A stretch of DNA of 64,000 nt from Bacillota bacterium (lineage in GTDB: Bacteria > Bacillota > Clostridia > Peptostreptococcales > Anaerovoracaceae), in assembly GCA_017436705.1 (NCBI GenBank), contig JAFSCP010000036.1, positions 124,001-188,000 of the forward strand, given 5' to 3'. Of the stretch, positions 15,809 through 23,080 are shown in pieces. The notes beneath the pieces are model-generated. The model did not search any database, was not told the origin of the DNA, and worked only from the letters and a program-made list of their open reading frames with translations. A program made the position numbers and the translations under genes. Position 1 is the first letter of the stretch, and the number at the start of each line of letters is the position of its first letter.

Positions 15809-16897
15809 TTATTCAATAACAACTCCGTCATCATCCACGAATAAATCCATGATTGCAGAAATGTCTTCTTCAGGAATATCAGGTTCCGGTACGAAATCGT
15901 CATCCTTTTTAATCTGATCAAGGAGCAGTCCTTCAATCTTATCCATAACTTCAGGATGTTCTTTAAGGTAAACCTTGACGTTTTCACGTCCCTGGCCGAT
16001 TCTTTCACCTTCGAAGCTGTACCAGGATCCGGCCTTCTGTACAATTTTAGCTTCAACTGCAGAGTCAAGGATATCACCAGCCTTGGAAATACCTTCACCA
16101 TACATTATATCAAATTCAGCCTGTTTGAACGGAGGTGCAACCTTGTTCTTTACAATTTTAACTCTTGTTCTGTTACCTACAACATTATCACCCACCTTAA
16201 GGCTTTCAATTCTTCTTACGTCCATTCTCATGGATGAATAGAACTTAAGCGCACGGCCGCCTGTGGTAACTTCAGGATTACCGAACATGATACCAACCTT
16301 TTCACGGAGCTGGTTGATGAAAATTACACATGTGTTGGACTTGTTTACCGTACCTGTAATCTTACGGAGAGCCTGTGACATAAGTCTTGCCTGAAGGCCT
16401 ACGTGGGAATCACCCATTTCACCCTGGATTTCAGCTCTCGGAACAAGTGCTGCCACAGAGTCGATAACGATTACGTCGAGGGCTCCGCTGCGTGCAAGCA
16501 TATCACAGATTTCAAGAGCCTGTTCACCTGTATCAGGCTGGGAAACGAGAAGTTCTCCTACCTGAACGCCAAGGTTCTTGGCATATACAGGGTCAAGGGC
16601 ATGTTCTGCGTCGATGAATGCAGCCTTGCCGCCCGATTTCTGAGTTTCTGCTACAATATGTAATGCAATTGTAGTCTTACCTGAAGATTCAGGTCCGAAG
16701 ATTTCGACAATTCTTCCCTTAGGAACACCGCCGATACCTGTTGCTATATCTAAACTGATGGAACTTGTTGAAATAGCGTCGATATTCATGTGTGTATCGT
16801 CGCCAAGCTTCATAATGGCTCCCTTACCAAACTGCTTCTGAATCTGGGCCATTGCGGCCTCTAAAGCCTTATCCTTTTCGGTCTGATTAACGCTCAT
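15809..16897 (-). CDS. recA: RecA recombinase
   Basis: 362 residues. RecA forms filaments on single-stranded DNA, pairs homologous DNA and triggers LexA self-cleavage. The Walker A motif is GPESSGKTT; the [16 protein letters not shown] and [19 protein letters not shown] segments are diagnostic. The C-terminal tail is acidic ([14 protein letters not shown]). The ATG at 16895-16897 has GGAGG seven bases upstream; a TTG four codons further up overlaps that site and is unlikely. A LexA-type box sits at the promoter, so the gene should be SOS-induced. Confidence 0.97.
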   Translation of the reverse strand: MSVNQTEKDKALEAAMAQIQKQFGKGAIMKLGDDTHMNIDAISTSSISLDIATGIGGVPKGRIVEIFGPESSGKTTIALHIVAETQKSGGKAAFIDAEHALDPVYAKNLGVQVGELLVSQPDTGEQALEICDMLARSGALDVIVIDSVAALVPRAEIQGEMGDSHVGLQARLMSQALRKITGTVNKSNTCVIFINQLREKVGIMFGNPEVTTGGRALKFYSSMRMDVRRIESLKVGDNVVGNRTRVKIVKNKVAPPFKQAEFDIMYGEGISKAGDILDSAVEAKIVQKAGSWYSFEGERIGQGRENVKVYLKEHPEVMDKIEGLLLDQIKKDDDFVPEPDIPEEDISAIMDLFVDDDGVVIE

Positions 16898-16934
16898 ATT
16901 GTCCTCCAAATTTATCCTGTTTGTCCGTTCTTGT

Positions 16935-16946
16935 GAACATCTGTTC
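16935..16946. promoter_or_regulatory. LexA (SOS) box upstream of recA
   Basis: GAACAGATGTTC on the minus strand matches the Gram-positive SOS core GAAC-N4-GTTC. It lies just downstream of the -10 element, where LexA binding would block initiation. This indicates a Bacillus-type LexA regulon in the organism; lexA itself is not in the window. Confidence 0.82.
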
Positions 16947-16957
16947 TTGATGTTCTC

Positions 16958-16986
16958 ATTTTATACTATTTTGTTCTTCCGGTCAA
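16958..16986 (-). promoter_or_regulatory. Sigma-A promoter for recA
   Basis: TTGACC (16981-16986), a 17-bp spacer and TAAAAT (16958-16963) on the minus strand, about 60 bp before the recA ATG. The LexA box overlaps the expected start site. Confidence 0.75.
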
Positions 16987-17050
16987 GGGGGTTTTTAAGG
17001 AAATTTTATGGTAATTTATGTAAATATTTTACTCTGTTTTCACTGTTATG

Positions 17051-17746
17051 TCAAGCTCTTACCTTAAATGTTTTCAGGTATGCTTTCTGCTGCGGTATGA
17101 TTCTGAAGCTTTCCACGGACTTCTGTATGGTTTTATTGTGAGTCCAGTCATCCAGCCTCTTGTTTTCAATGAAAGGAACTACAGATTCGTACTGCTTGGC
17201 CAGCGCAGTTGCAAAATACCAGGCCCGCATCATGTTTACATAATACTCTTCCGAGTCAACTGCAGCTACCATTTCCGGGTATTCCAGGCTGAATTCTTCG
17301 TCAAGATACCATGTCATAAGCATTTTCATGGCAAATCTGCAGGTATATGTGTGATCTGACTGAATCCATACCTTTATCTTTTCAAGCAACTGCGCGGTAT
17401 ACTTTCTGAAAATCTTCGGTGAAATCAGATCGCAGGTCGCCCAGTTGTCGATATATGGCAGAAAATCTTCCAGCATGTCCATGCACTTTACGAAATCCTT
17501 TTCCATTTCGATTATCATTCCGTGCAGATTATTTTCTTCATAATATTTATGAGGCAGATCAGCCAGAAACACTGTAATTTCAGGGTCTTTGGCCAGTTTC
17601 TTTGCCAGTTTGCGCAGCTCGGGTGTACGGACACCTATGACCAGGTCCTTATCAACTGTGGGCATGAGCGCAGAATGAAAATCTCTGTATTTCAGGTCCT
17701 GATGCGAAAAAAGTCTTTCGCGTATTATTTCTGTCATCTTATTCAT
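17051..17746 (-). CDS. DNA alkylation repair protein, AlkD-like (HEAT-like repeats)
   Basis: 231 residues, alpha-helical throughout, with the family start VIGVRTPELRKLAKKLAK and the central IDNWATCDLISPKIF and YVNMMRAWYFATALA segments. AlkD-type glycosylases remove bulky or cationic alkyl adducts without base flipping. The gene overlaps the GyrI-like gene by 8 bp, so the two form a translational pair between cinA and recA. No separate SOS box was seen for the pair. Some members of this fold lack glycosylase activity, so the activity is inferred. Confidence 0.82.
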   Translation of the reverse strand: MNKMTEIIRERLFSHQDLKYRDFHSALMPTVDKDLVIGVRTPELRKLAKKLAKDPEITVFLADLPHKYYEENNLHGMIIEMEKDFVKCMDMLEDFLPYIDNWATCDLISPKIFRKYTAQLLEKIKVWIQSDHTYTCRFAMKMLMTWYLDEEFSLEYPEMVAAVDSEEYYVNMMRAWYFATALAKQYESVVPFIENKRLDDWTHNKTIQKSVESFRIIPQQKAYLKTFKVRA

Positions 17747-18386
17747 TACAGTTTTCCTTCTTTTTTATAGGATGACGTATTACCGTTTTTAGTTTTTCTG
17801 GGGCTACACGACGTGCATCAGACATATAAATCTCGTGATGCAGGCGTTTGTCATTAAGATCATTTTCATATCCATTTAACTCAAGGAAAGCATCCATCAA
17901 GGCAACTGATTCAGGCTCATCATCAAAAGGTCCCACGTGCATAATCTGTACGCAAAGCCCTTCGTCTACAGTAAGAAATTCTGCTGCACTGCAGTCAATT
18001 TTCTTTTTTGCTGACGCTGTTTCAACCGCCCATCTGAAATCTTTTTCTGTTATGAAATCAGGCAGTCTGATAGCCGAAATCCAGTTAAATTCTTCTTTAT
18101 GCTCATAATCAATGCCTTCAACACCATCCTGCCACCAGAATCCCTCCAGTGGCGGTACTACATACTCGAAGTAGCCCTCTATTTTATAATCCGTTTTGTA
18201 ACTCATTTTAAGAGCAAATGCCACCGAATATAGTATACTCATAGCTTTCTGATAAGCTCCACCCTCTTCGTTCGGGTTTCCCTTTCCTCTTACAGCTACA
18301 AAATTCATGGCAGGCACCGTCACTATTTCCGGTTTTTGCTTTGGCATATAAAACTCTTTGAACTCTTTTTTAAAATCAAATGCCAT
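17739..18386 (-). CDS. GyrI-like small-molecule-binding protein
   Basis: 215 residues. It has the features of stand-alone GyrI-like (AraC-effector fold) proteins: a KQKPEIVTVPAMNFVAVRGKGNP opening, then GYFEYVVPPLEGFWWQDG, and a late LCVQIMHVGPFDDEP segment containing the conserved acidic residue and HxGP. Such proteins bind small cyclic compounds, and some hydrolyse toxic natural products. It overlaps the AlkD-like gene, which suggests joint protection against DNA-active agents. GGAGGG precedes the ATG, and the cinA terminator lies just upstream. Confidence 0.8.
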   Translation of the reverse strand: MAFDFKKEFKEFYMPKQKPEIVTVPAMNFVAVRGKGNPNEEGGAYQKAMSILYSVAFALKMSYKTDYKIEGYFEYVVPPLEGFWWQDGVEGIDYEHKEEFNWISAIRLPDFITEKDFRWAVETASAKKKIDCSAAEFLTVDEGLCVQIMHVGPFDDEPESVALMDAFLELNGYENDLNDKRLHHEIYMSDARRVAPEKLKTVIRHPIKKKENCNE

Positions 18387-18397
18387 ATTACCCTCCG

Positions 18398-18423
18398 AAA
18401 AAAGCCCGCAATTTTCCGCGGGC
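18398..18423 (-). terminator. Terminator of cinA
   Basis: GCCCGC and GCGGGC with an 8-nt loop, followed by UUUUUU on the minus strand, lying immediately before the GyrI-like gene. It separates cinA from the gyrI-alkD pair. Confidence 0.85.
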
Positions 18424-18430
18424 AGTCATT

Positions 18431-19666
18431 CTATTTTATTAAGCAGTAAATCTGATAAAGCATTGCCAGAAGAGCTGCATTCTGGGTCCATTTGCGGCCT
18501 CCGCTGCTCTTGCGCTGGTTCTTCACAACCTTTACTTCACCCTTGTAGGAGATTCCGATGTAGGAAAGACCTACTGGTTTTTCTTCAGTTCCGCCGTCAG
18601 GTCCAGCAATACCTGTGATTGAGATGCAAAGGTCTGAACCGGTCTTTGCAGCCAGTCCGCGAACCATTTCTTCGGCGGTTTCAGGGCTTACTGCGCCGTG
18701 TTTTTCAAGAGTTCCGGCCTTTACGCCCAGTTCTTCCATCTTGGCACGGTTGCTGTATGTCACAATTCCACGTTCGAAAACCTTTGAAATTCCAGGGATT
18801 TCGCAAAGTGCAGCAGCGAGCTTGCCGCCTGTGCAGGATTCAGCACATGAAATTGTAATGTTCTTTTCGAGAAGAAGCTTTCCGACTACATTGATAAGGT
18901 CTTCATCGTTATTGCTGTAAATGTAATCGCCGATGATTTCTCTGACTTTTTTTTCAATTTCATCAACTGCTTCAATTGCCTCTTCCTTGGTTGCACGCTT
19001 GGAAGCGATTCTCAGGCTGCATTCCCCTTCCTTTGCATAAGTTGCAAGTGTCGGGTCAGTCTGGCCGTCGATCAGCGGTAGAAGCATTGTTTCCATCACA
19101 GATTCACCAAGTCCGAAAGTTCTGATAAGTCTGTAGTAAATCACGCTGTCCTGAAGTGATTCAAGAAGTGGTCTTACCTGAAGATCGAACATTCTTGTCA
19201 TTTCACGAGGAGGTCCAGGCATTGCGATAATTCTCTTGCCGTCCTTTTCGAGAGCAAAACCAGGCGCACTGCCCGCATCGTTAGGCAGTACAGTCGCTCT
19301 TGACGGCATATAAGCCTGCTTCAGATTGTTCGGTGTCAGCGCATAACCGTGCTTACGGATATGGTTCACAAGATAGTCCATACATTCTTTGTTTTCAACG
19401 ATTACGTCGCCCATAGCCTCAGCAATTACTTCCTTGGTCAGGTCGTCCTGAGTAGGTCCGAGGCCGCCTGTTGTAATAATAAGGTCGCAATCGTGGAAAG
19501 CAAAATCAATCAGCTCCTTAAGTCTGCCCGGATTGTCCCCTACAGAATAATGGTACATTACATCGTAGCCCATGTTCTGCAGCTGCTGGGAAATCCAAGC
19601 TGCATTGGTATTCACAATCTGTCCGAATAAAATTTCAGTTCCTACAGTTAAAATGGCAGTTTTCAT
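18431..19666 (-). CDS. cinA: CinA, competence/damage-inducible protein with NMN deamidase domain
   Basis: 411 residues. The N-terminal 170 residues form the MoCF/COG1058 domain (TVGTEILFGQIVNTNAAWIS, TTGGLGPTQDDLT). The C-terminal domain is the PncC-type amidohydrolase with ISCAESCTGGKLAA. CinA recycles nicotinamide mononucleotide and ADP-ribose-type products of NAD-consuming ligases. In many Firmicutes it directly precedes recA. Here a GyrI-like and an AlkD-like gene are placed between them. Confidence 0.94.
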   Translation of the reverse strand: MKTAILTVGTEILFGQIVNTNAAWISQQLQNMGYDVMYHYSVGDNPGRLKELIDFAFHDCDLIITTGGLGPTQDDLTKEVIAEAMGDVIVENKECMDYLVNHIRKHGYALTPNNLKQAYMPSRATVLPNDAGSAPGFALEKDGKRIIAMPGPPREMTRMFDLQVRPLLESLQDSVIYYRLIRTFGLGESVMETMLLPLIDGQTDPTLATYAKEGECSLRIASKRATKEEAIEAVDEIEKKVREIIGDYIYSNNDEDLINVVGKLLLEKNITISCAESCTGGKLAAALCEIPGISKVFERGIVTYSNRAKMEELGVKAGTLEKHGAVSPETAEEMVRGLAAKTGSDLCISITGIAGPDGGTEEKPVGLSYIGISYKGEVKVVKNQRKSSGGRKWTQNAALLAMLYQIYCLIK

Positions 19667-19693
19667 GTTCGCCTCCTTGGATCATATCTTTAG

Positions 19694-20980
19694 TTATATT
19701 ATTAAAGAAAGTAGTTTTTCCTGTATTACATTAATTGATTTTTCCACAAATTCTTTTCGATATTCTTCATCAACCAATTTTATTGCCGCATCATTCATTT
19801 CACGGAAGTCAGGTGTAATATCATCTTGATCTTCAGAACCACTTTTCCCAGATGGCAACCATACAGAATAAAATGGTGTGTCATCATCAAAATGGTCTAC
19901 ATCAAGGTATTTTCTGATATTCTGTTTATCAGTATCAGATAATTCAAAAATTTCTTCGGAAGACCCATTACTATGTTGTTGAAATAATGAGAATCCAGAA
20001 TATAATCCAAAATCAGAACATTCAACTCTTAAAATCAATTTTTTCCCTTTATACATCTTTGAACCGTTTATTATGTACGTAATTCCGGGAAAACTTTCTT
20101 TTTTCTTTTTGTAGAACTCCGAAATTTTGTCCTTATAATAATACCATGTTCTGTCTTTAGTAAAATTGTAACCTTTACTTTCTATCAATGAATCCATCTG
20201 CTTTTCAATTTCAGCAAAAACTTTTTCTGTAAGATCAATTTTTGCTGCGTTCAGTGTTTTTTCAATGCTAATAGCTGCATTGAAACTTTCAGAATCGGCG
20301 AGGATATTTTCCTTGATTATATTTGTTAATTCCATGTCTAAAATACCTGTCATTTCTTTTACTGCAATTAGATATTGCTCCAGAATTACTTTAATAGTAG
20401 TTGGATTATCCTCTATTGCAATACATTCCTCAAGCCAGCGTGTTATATTATCTCTGAATGAAATTGTACATATATCCTTTTCAACTGAAAGTTTTTTACT
20501 ACCTCTTCGAGTACTTCTTTCTGAAGGCATATTTCCATATTTGGTAAGATAATAAACTATCGGATTTTCTATTTTCTTTATTTTCTTTGCATATTGATAA
20601 TAGTCAAAACACTGCTGTGACTGTTCACATGCATCAATTTTTACTTCTATAGGTATAAATAAATCATCGATTTCAATGGTTATATCAATTCTTCTTGTTG
20701 AACAGGGAATAACATGTTCCTTCTGAACAATTGCTTTTTTTAGATCATAACCATTTCCATCTATACCCAGAACTTCTGTAAAAAATATTTTAAGAAATGC
20801 AGCACCTCTTCCATGTGCTCCTTTCGGATTTATTAAATCAGTAAGCATACGACACATGATTACCTCTTTTTCAACAATTTCAAGTACACTAAAAAGACTG
20901 TAATCTTTATGTACATCAGTATTGCTTCTATTTGATGTGCCCACTATTTCTCCCACATTTTTAAGTATATTTTCTATCAT
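19694..20980 (-). CDS. PD-(D/E)XK nuclease superfamily protein (PDDEXK_4-like)
   Basis: 428 residues. The nuclease core is visible in STRRIDITIEI followed by DLFIPIEVKID, which gives the D, E and K of the active site, and then EQSQQCFDYYQYAKK. The N-terminal part matches the PDDEXK_4 style (DYSLFSVLEIVEKEVIMCRMLTDLINPKGAHGRG). The gene is clearly more AT-rich than its neighbours and lies within the otherwise conserved ftsK-rimO-pgsA-cinA-recA block, next to a 192-bp inverted-repeat element. These are signs of recent acquisition. No toxin, modification or defence partner is adjacent, so the role is open. Confidence 0.75.
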   Translation of the reverse strand: MIENILKNVGEIVGTSNRSNTDVHKDYSLFSVLEIVEKEVIMCRMLTDLINPKGAHGRGAAFLKIFFTEVLGIDGNGYDLKKAIVQKEHVIPCSTRRIDITIEIDDLFIPIEVKIDACEQSQQCFDYYQYAKKIKKIENPIVYYLTKYGNMPSERSTRRGSKKLSVEKDICTISFRDNITRWLEECIAIEDNPTTIKVILEQYLIAVKEMTGILDMELTNIIKENILADSESFNAAISIEKTLNAAKIDLTEKVFAEIEKQMDSLIESKGYNFTKDRTWYYYKDKISEFYKKKKESFPGITYIINGSKMYKGKKLILRVECSDFGLYSGFSLFQQHSNGSSEEIFELSDTDKQNIRKYLDVDHFDDDTPFYSVWLPSGKSGSEDQDDITPDFREMNDAAIKLVDEEYRKEFVEKSINVIQEKLLSLII

Positions 20981-21037
20981 ACCATTATTTTTTCCCTATC
21001 TAATTATCAATAATCTGCCAATATTAATTCGCCAAAA

Positions 21038-21229
21038 GCTTAAGTAATTTTGAACGATTCCGCAGGAGCAGTCTGAAAAAGCAAGATAAGCAGTGAATAT
21101 GAACAGCTAAGACTTCAGCACTGTCTGAGCGGAAAATGTTAAGCAAGGCGAGTTTGCTGAAGTCTCTGTGAATAGAACTGCGTGCTTTGCTTTTTCCTGC
21201 GACGAGGACTAGTGAAAAATTACTTAAGC
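21038..21229. repeat. 192-bp element with 14-bp terminal inverted repeats (MITE-like or structured)
   Basis: The ends are perfect inverted copies of GCTTAAGTAATTTT (21038-21051 and 21216-21229). Inside, a second pair, AGACTTCAGCA and TGCTGAAGTCT, is also perfect, and a third pair around GCAGGA/AAAAGCAA is imperfect. The whole can fold into one long hairpin. It has no coding capacity. It fills most of the 253-bp gap between pgsA and the PD-(D/E)XK gene. No clear target-site duplication was seen and no second copy was found in the window. Confidence 0.65.
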
Positions 21230-21233
21230 GTTT

Positions 21234-21764
21234 TTATTTCATGGAAAATACTTGTTTATTCTGCATCACATACTCAACGCCCGAATATACAGTCATCACA
21301 AGTGATGCCCACAGGAAAGCCTGAGCGCCCCACCACAGCGGTGCAAATTCAGGGAATGCAGGTGCAATGATAAGCAGCGGTACAGCAATCATCTGAAGAA
21401 CAGTTTTGATTTTGCCGCTCATGCCTGCTGCAACCACGATACCTTCTGAGGCTGCAACGGTTCTCATGCCGGAAACAGTGAACTCTCTTGCAAGAATAAT
21501 GATAAACATCCAGGCAGGTACCAGATCAGGAATCATCAGTACGAAAGCTGCATAAACCAGCACTTTGTCTGCAAGCGGGTCCATAATCTTTCCGAAGTTG
21601 GAAACCAGGTTATGTTTGCGGGCAAGATGTCCGTCCAGATAATCTGTAAATGAAGCTCCAATAAAGATGATGCATGCTACTATGTAATATTCAAGCATAT
21701 ATGCTGCGATGAAAAACGGTACTGCAATTACTCTTCCGATTGTCAATTTGTTAGGTAAATTCAT
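21234..21764 (-). CDS. pgsA: CDP-diacylglycerol-glycerol-3-phosphate 3-phosphatidyltransferase
   Basis: 176 residues with several membrane segments. The CDP-alcohol phosphotransferase motif is complete: DYLDGHLARK, then SNFGKIMDPLADK, matching DG-x2-AR-x8-G-x3-D-x3-D. The enzyme makes phosphatidylglycerol phosphate. It is 3 bp downstream of rimO, a common clostridial arrangement. The stop codon lies only 4 bp from the inverted-repeat element. Confidence 0.95.
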   Translation of the reverse strand: MNLPNKLTIGRVIAVPFFIAAYMLEYYIVACIIFIGASFTDYLDGHLARKHNLVSNFGKIMDPLADKVLVYAAFVLMIPDLVPAWMFIIILAREFTVSGMRTVAASEGIVVAAGMSGKIKTVLQMIAVPLLIIAPAFPEFAPLWWGAQAFLWASLVMTVYSGVEYVMQNKQVFSMK

Positions 21765-21767
21765 ATC

Positions 21768-23078
21768 CTAAACCTCCCTGCCTACTAAGTCATAATCAAA
21801 TGCGTCAATAATCTCAACTCTTACCATATCCCCTGCTTTAAGTTCACGGTCTGAGGTAAAAAGCACGGAGTTGTCGATTTCAGGAGCATCGTACTCGGTT
21901 CTGCCCACGTAACTGCCGTCTTCATCACGGTCTTCCACAAGAACCTGGAGCACCTGGCCGATTTTTTCTTTGTTGTATTCAAAGGAAATGTCAAGCTGGC
22001 GGCGCATTACTGCATCCACTCTTTCTGCCTTGATTTCCTCCTCAATCTGGTCCTCTCTTTCCCCTGCAACAGTGTTTTCTTCCTGGGAATAAGCAAAGGC
22101 TCCAAGACGTGCAAAGCGCATTTCTTCAACGAAATCGATGAGTGTATCAAAATCGTCCTCTGTTTCTCCAGGGAAGCCCACAATGAGAGTTGTTCTGATA
22201 TGAATGTCAGGAATTGCAGCTTTGAGCCGGCCGATGGTTCCGCGTATTGATTCCTCTGTGGAACGGCGCTTCATTCCTGCAAGCACATTGTCTGATGCAT
22301 GCTGGATCGGAATGTCAATGTAGTGGCAGACCTTTGCTTCAGTTGCCATTACCTCGATGAGCTCGTCTGTGATTCTGTCTTCGTAGCAGTACATCAGTCT
22401 GACCCATTCAATACCTTCAACCTGACAGACCTGTCTTACAAGTTCAGCAAGTTTAAATTCACCGTAAATGTCCCGGCCGTAGTTTGTAACATCCTGAGCG
22501 ATGAGAATAAGCTCTTTACAGCCTGCTGCTGCAAGTTCTTCTGCTTCTGCGATTATATCTTCCATCTTCTTGCTTCTGAAACCACCGCGGATTGACGGAA
22601 TTACGCAGTACGCACAGCAGTTGTCGCAGCCCTCAGCGATTTTAAGGGTTGCTGAATAAGGGTTTTCATCCAGCTTGCGTGCCATCTTCGGCAGAACCTG
22701 CGGGAAGCAATCTGTTACAAGTTTCTGACGCTTTTCAAGACCGCCGAGAATTTCCGGAAGCTTTTCGTATTCGTTAACCCCGATAAAACAATCAACTTCC
22801 GGCATTTCTTCGTAAAGATCATCCGCATAACGCTTGGAAAGGCAGCCGGAAACCACCAGCTTCTTTCCTTCTTCGCGGTACGGCATGTAATCAAAAATTC
22901 TTTCGATTGATTCTTTTTTTGCGTCGTTGATGAAGCCGCAGGTATTTACAATGATTACATCAGCCTCATCAGCACAGTCCGCAATTTCAAAACCTTCCGC
23001 ACCGAGCAGCACACCTTTGGCCACCTGGGTGTCGTTAAAATTCTTCGGACACCCTAATGTTTCAAAAAATACTTTCAT
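21768..23078 (-). CDS. rimO: RimO, ribosomal protein S12 methylthiotransferase
   Basis: 436 residues. The MTTase N-terminal domain begins FFETLGCPKNFNDTQVAKG and contains the cluster-binding cysteines (NTCGFI). The radical SAM motif is EGCDNCCAYCVIP, C-x3-C-x2-C. A C-terminal TRAM domain ends the protein. RimO rather than MiaB is indicated by the GCPKN start and the EGCDN wording. It adds a methylthio group to an aspartate of S12. It lies between ftsK and pgsA with 2-3 bp gaps, so the three are one operon. Confidence 0.95.
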   Translation of the reverse strand: MKVFFETLGCPKNFNDTQVAKGVLLGAEGFEIADCADEADVIIVNTCGFINDAKKESIERIFDYMPYREEGKKLVVSGCLSKRYADDLYEEMPEVDCFIGVNEYEKLPEILGGLEKRQKLVTDCFPQVLPKMARKLDENPYSATLKIAEGCDNCCAYCVIPSIRGGFRSKKMEDIIAEAEELAAAGCKELILIAQDVTNYGRDIYGEFKLAELVRQVCQVEGIEWVRLMYCYEDRITDELIEVMATEAKVCHYIDIPIQHASDNVLAGMKRRSTEESIRGTIGRLKAAIPDIHIRTTLIVGFPGETEDDFDTLIDFVEEMRFARLGAFAYSQEENTVAGEREDQIEEEIKAERVDAVMRRQLDISFEYNKEKIGQVLQVLVEDRDEDGSYVGRTEYDAPEIDNSVLFTSDRELKAGDMVRVEIIDAFDYDLVGREV

Positions 23079-23080
23079 AA

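Noticed and set aside
16898-16909. RecA start at an upstream TTG
   Set aside because: It would place the ribosome binding site inside the coding region; the ATG at 16895-16897 is better.
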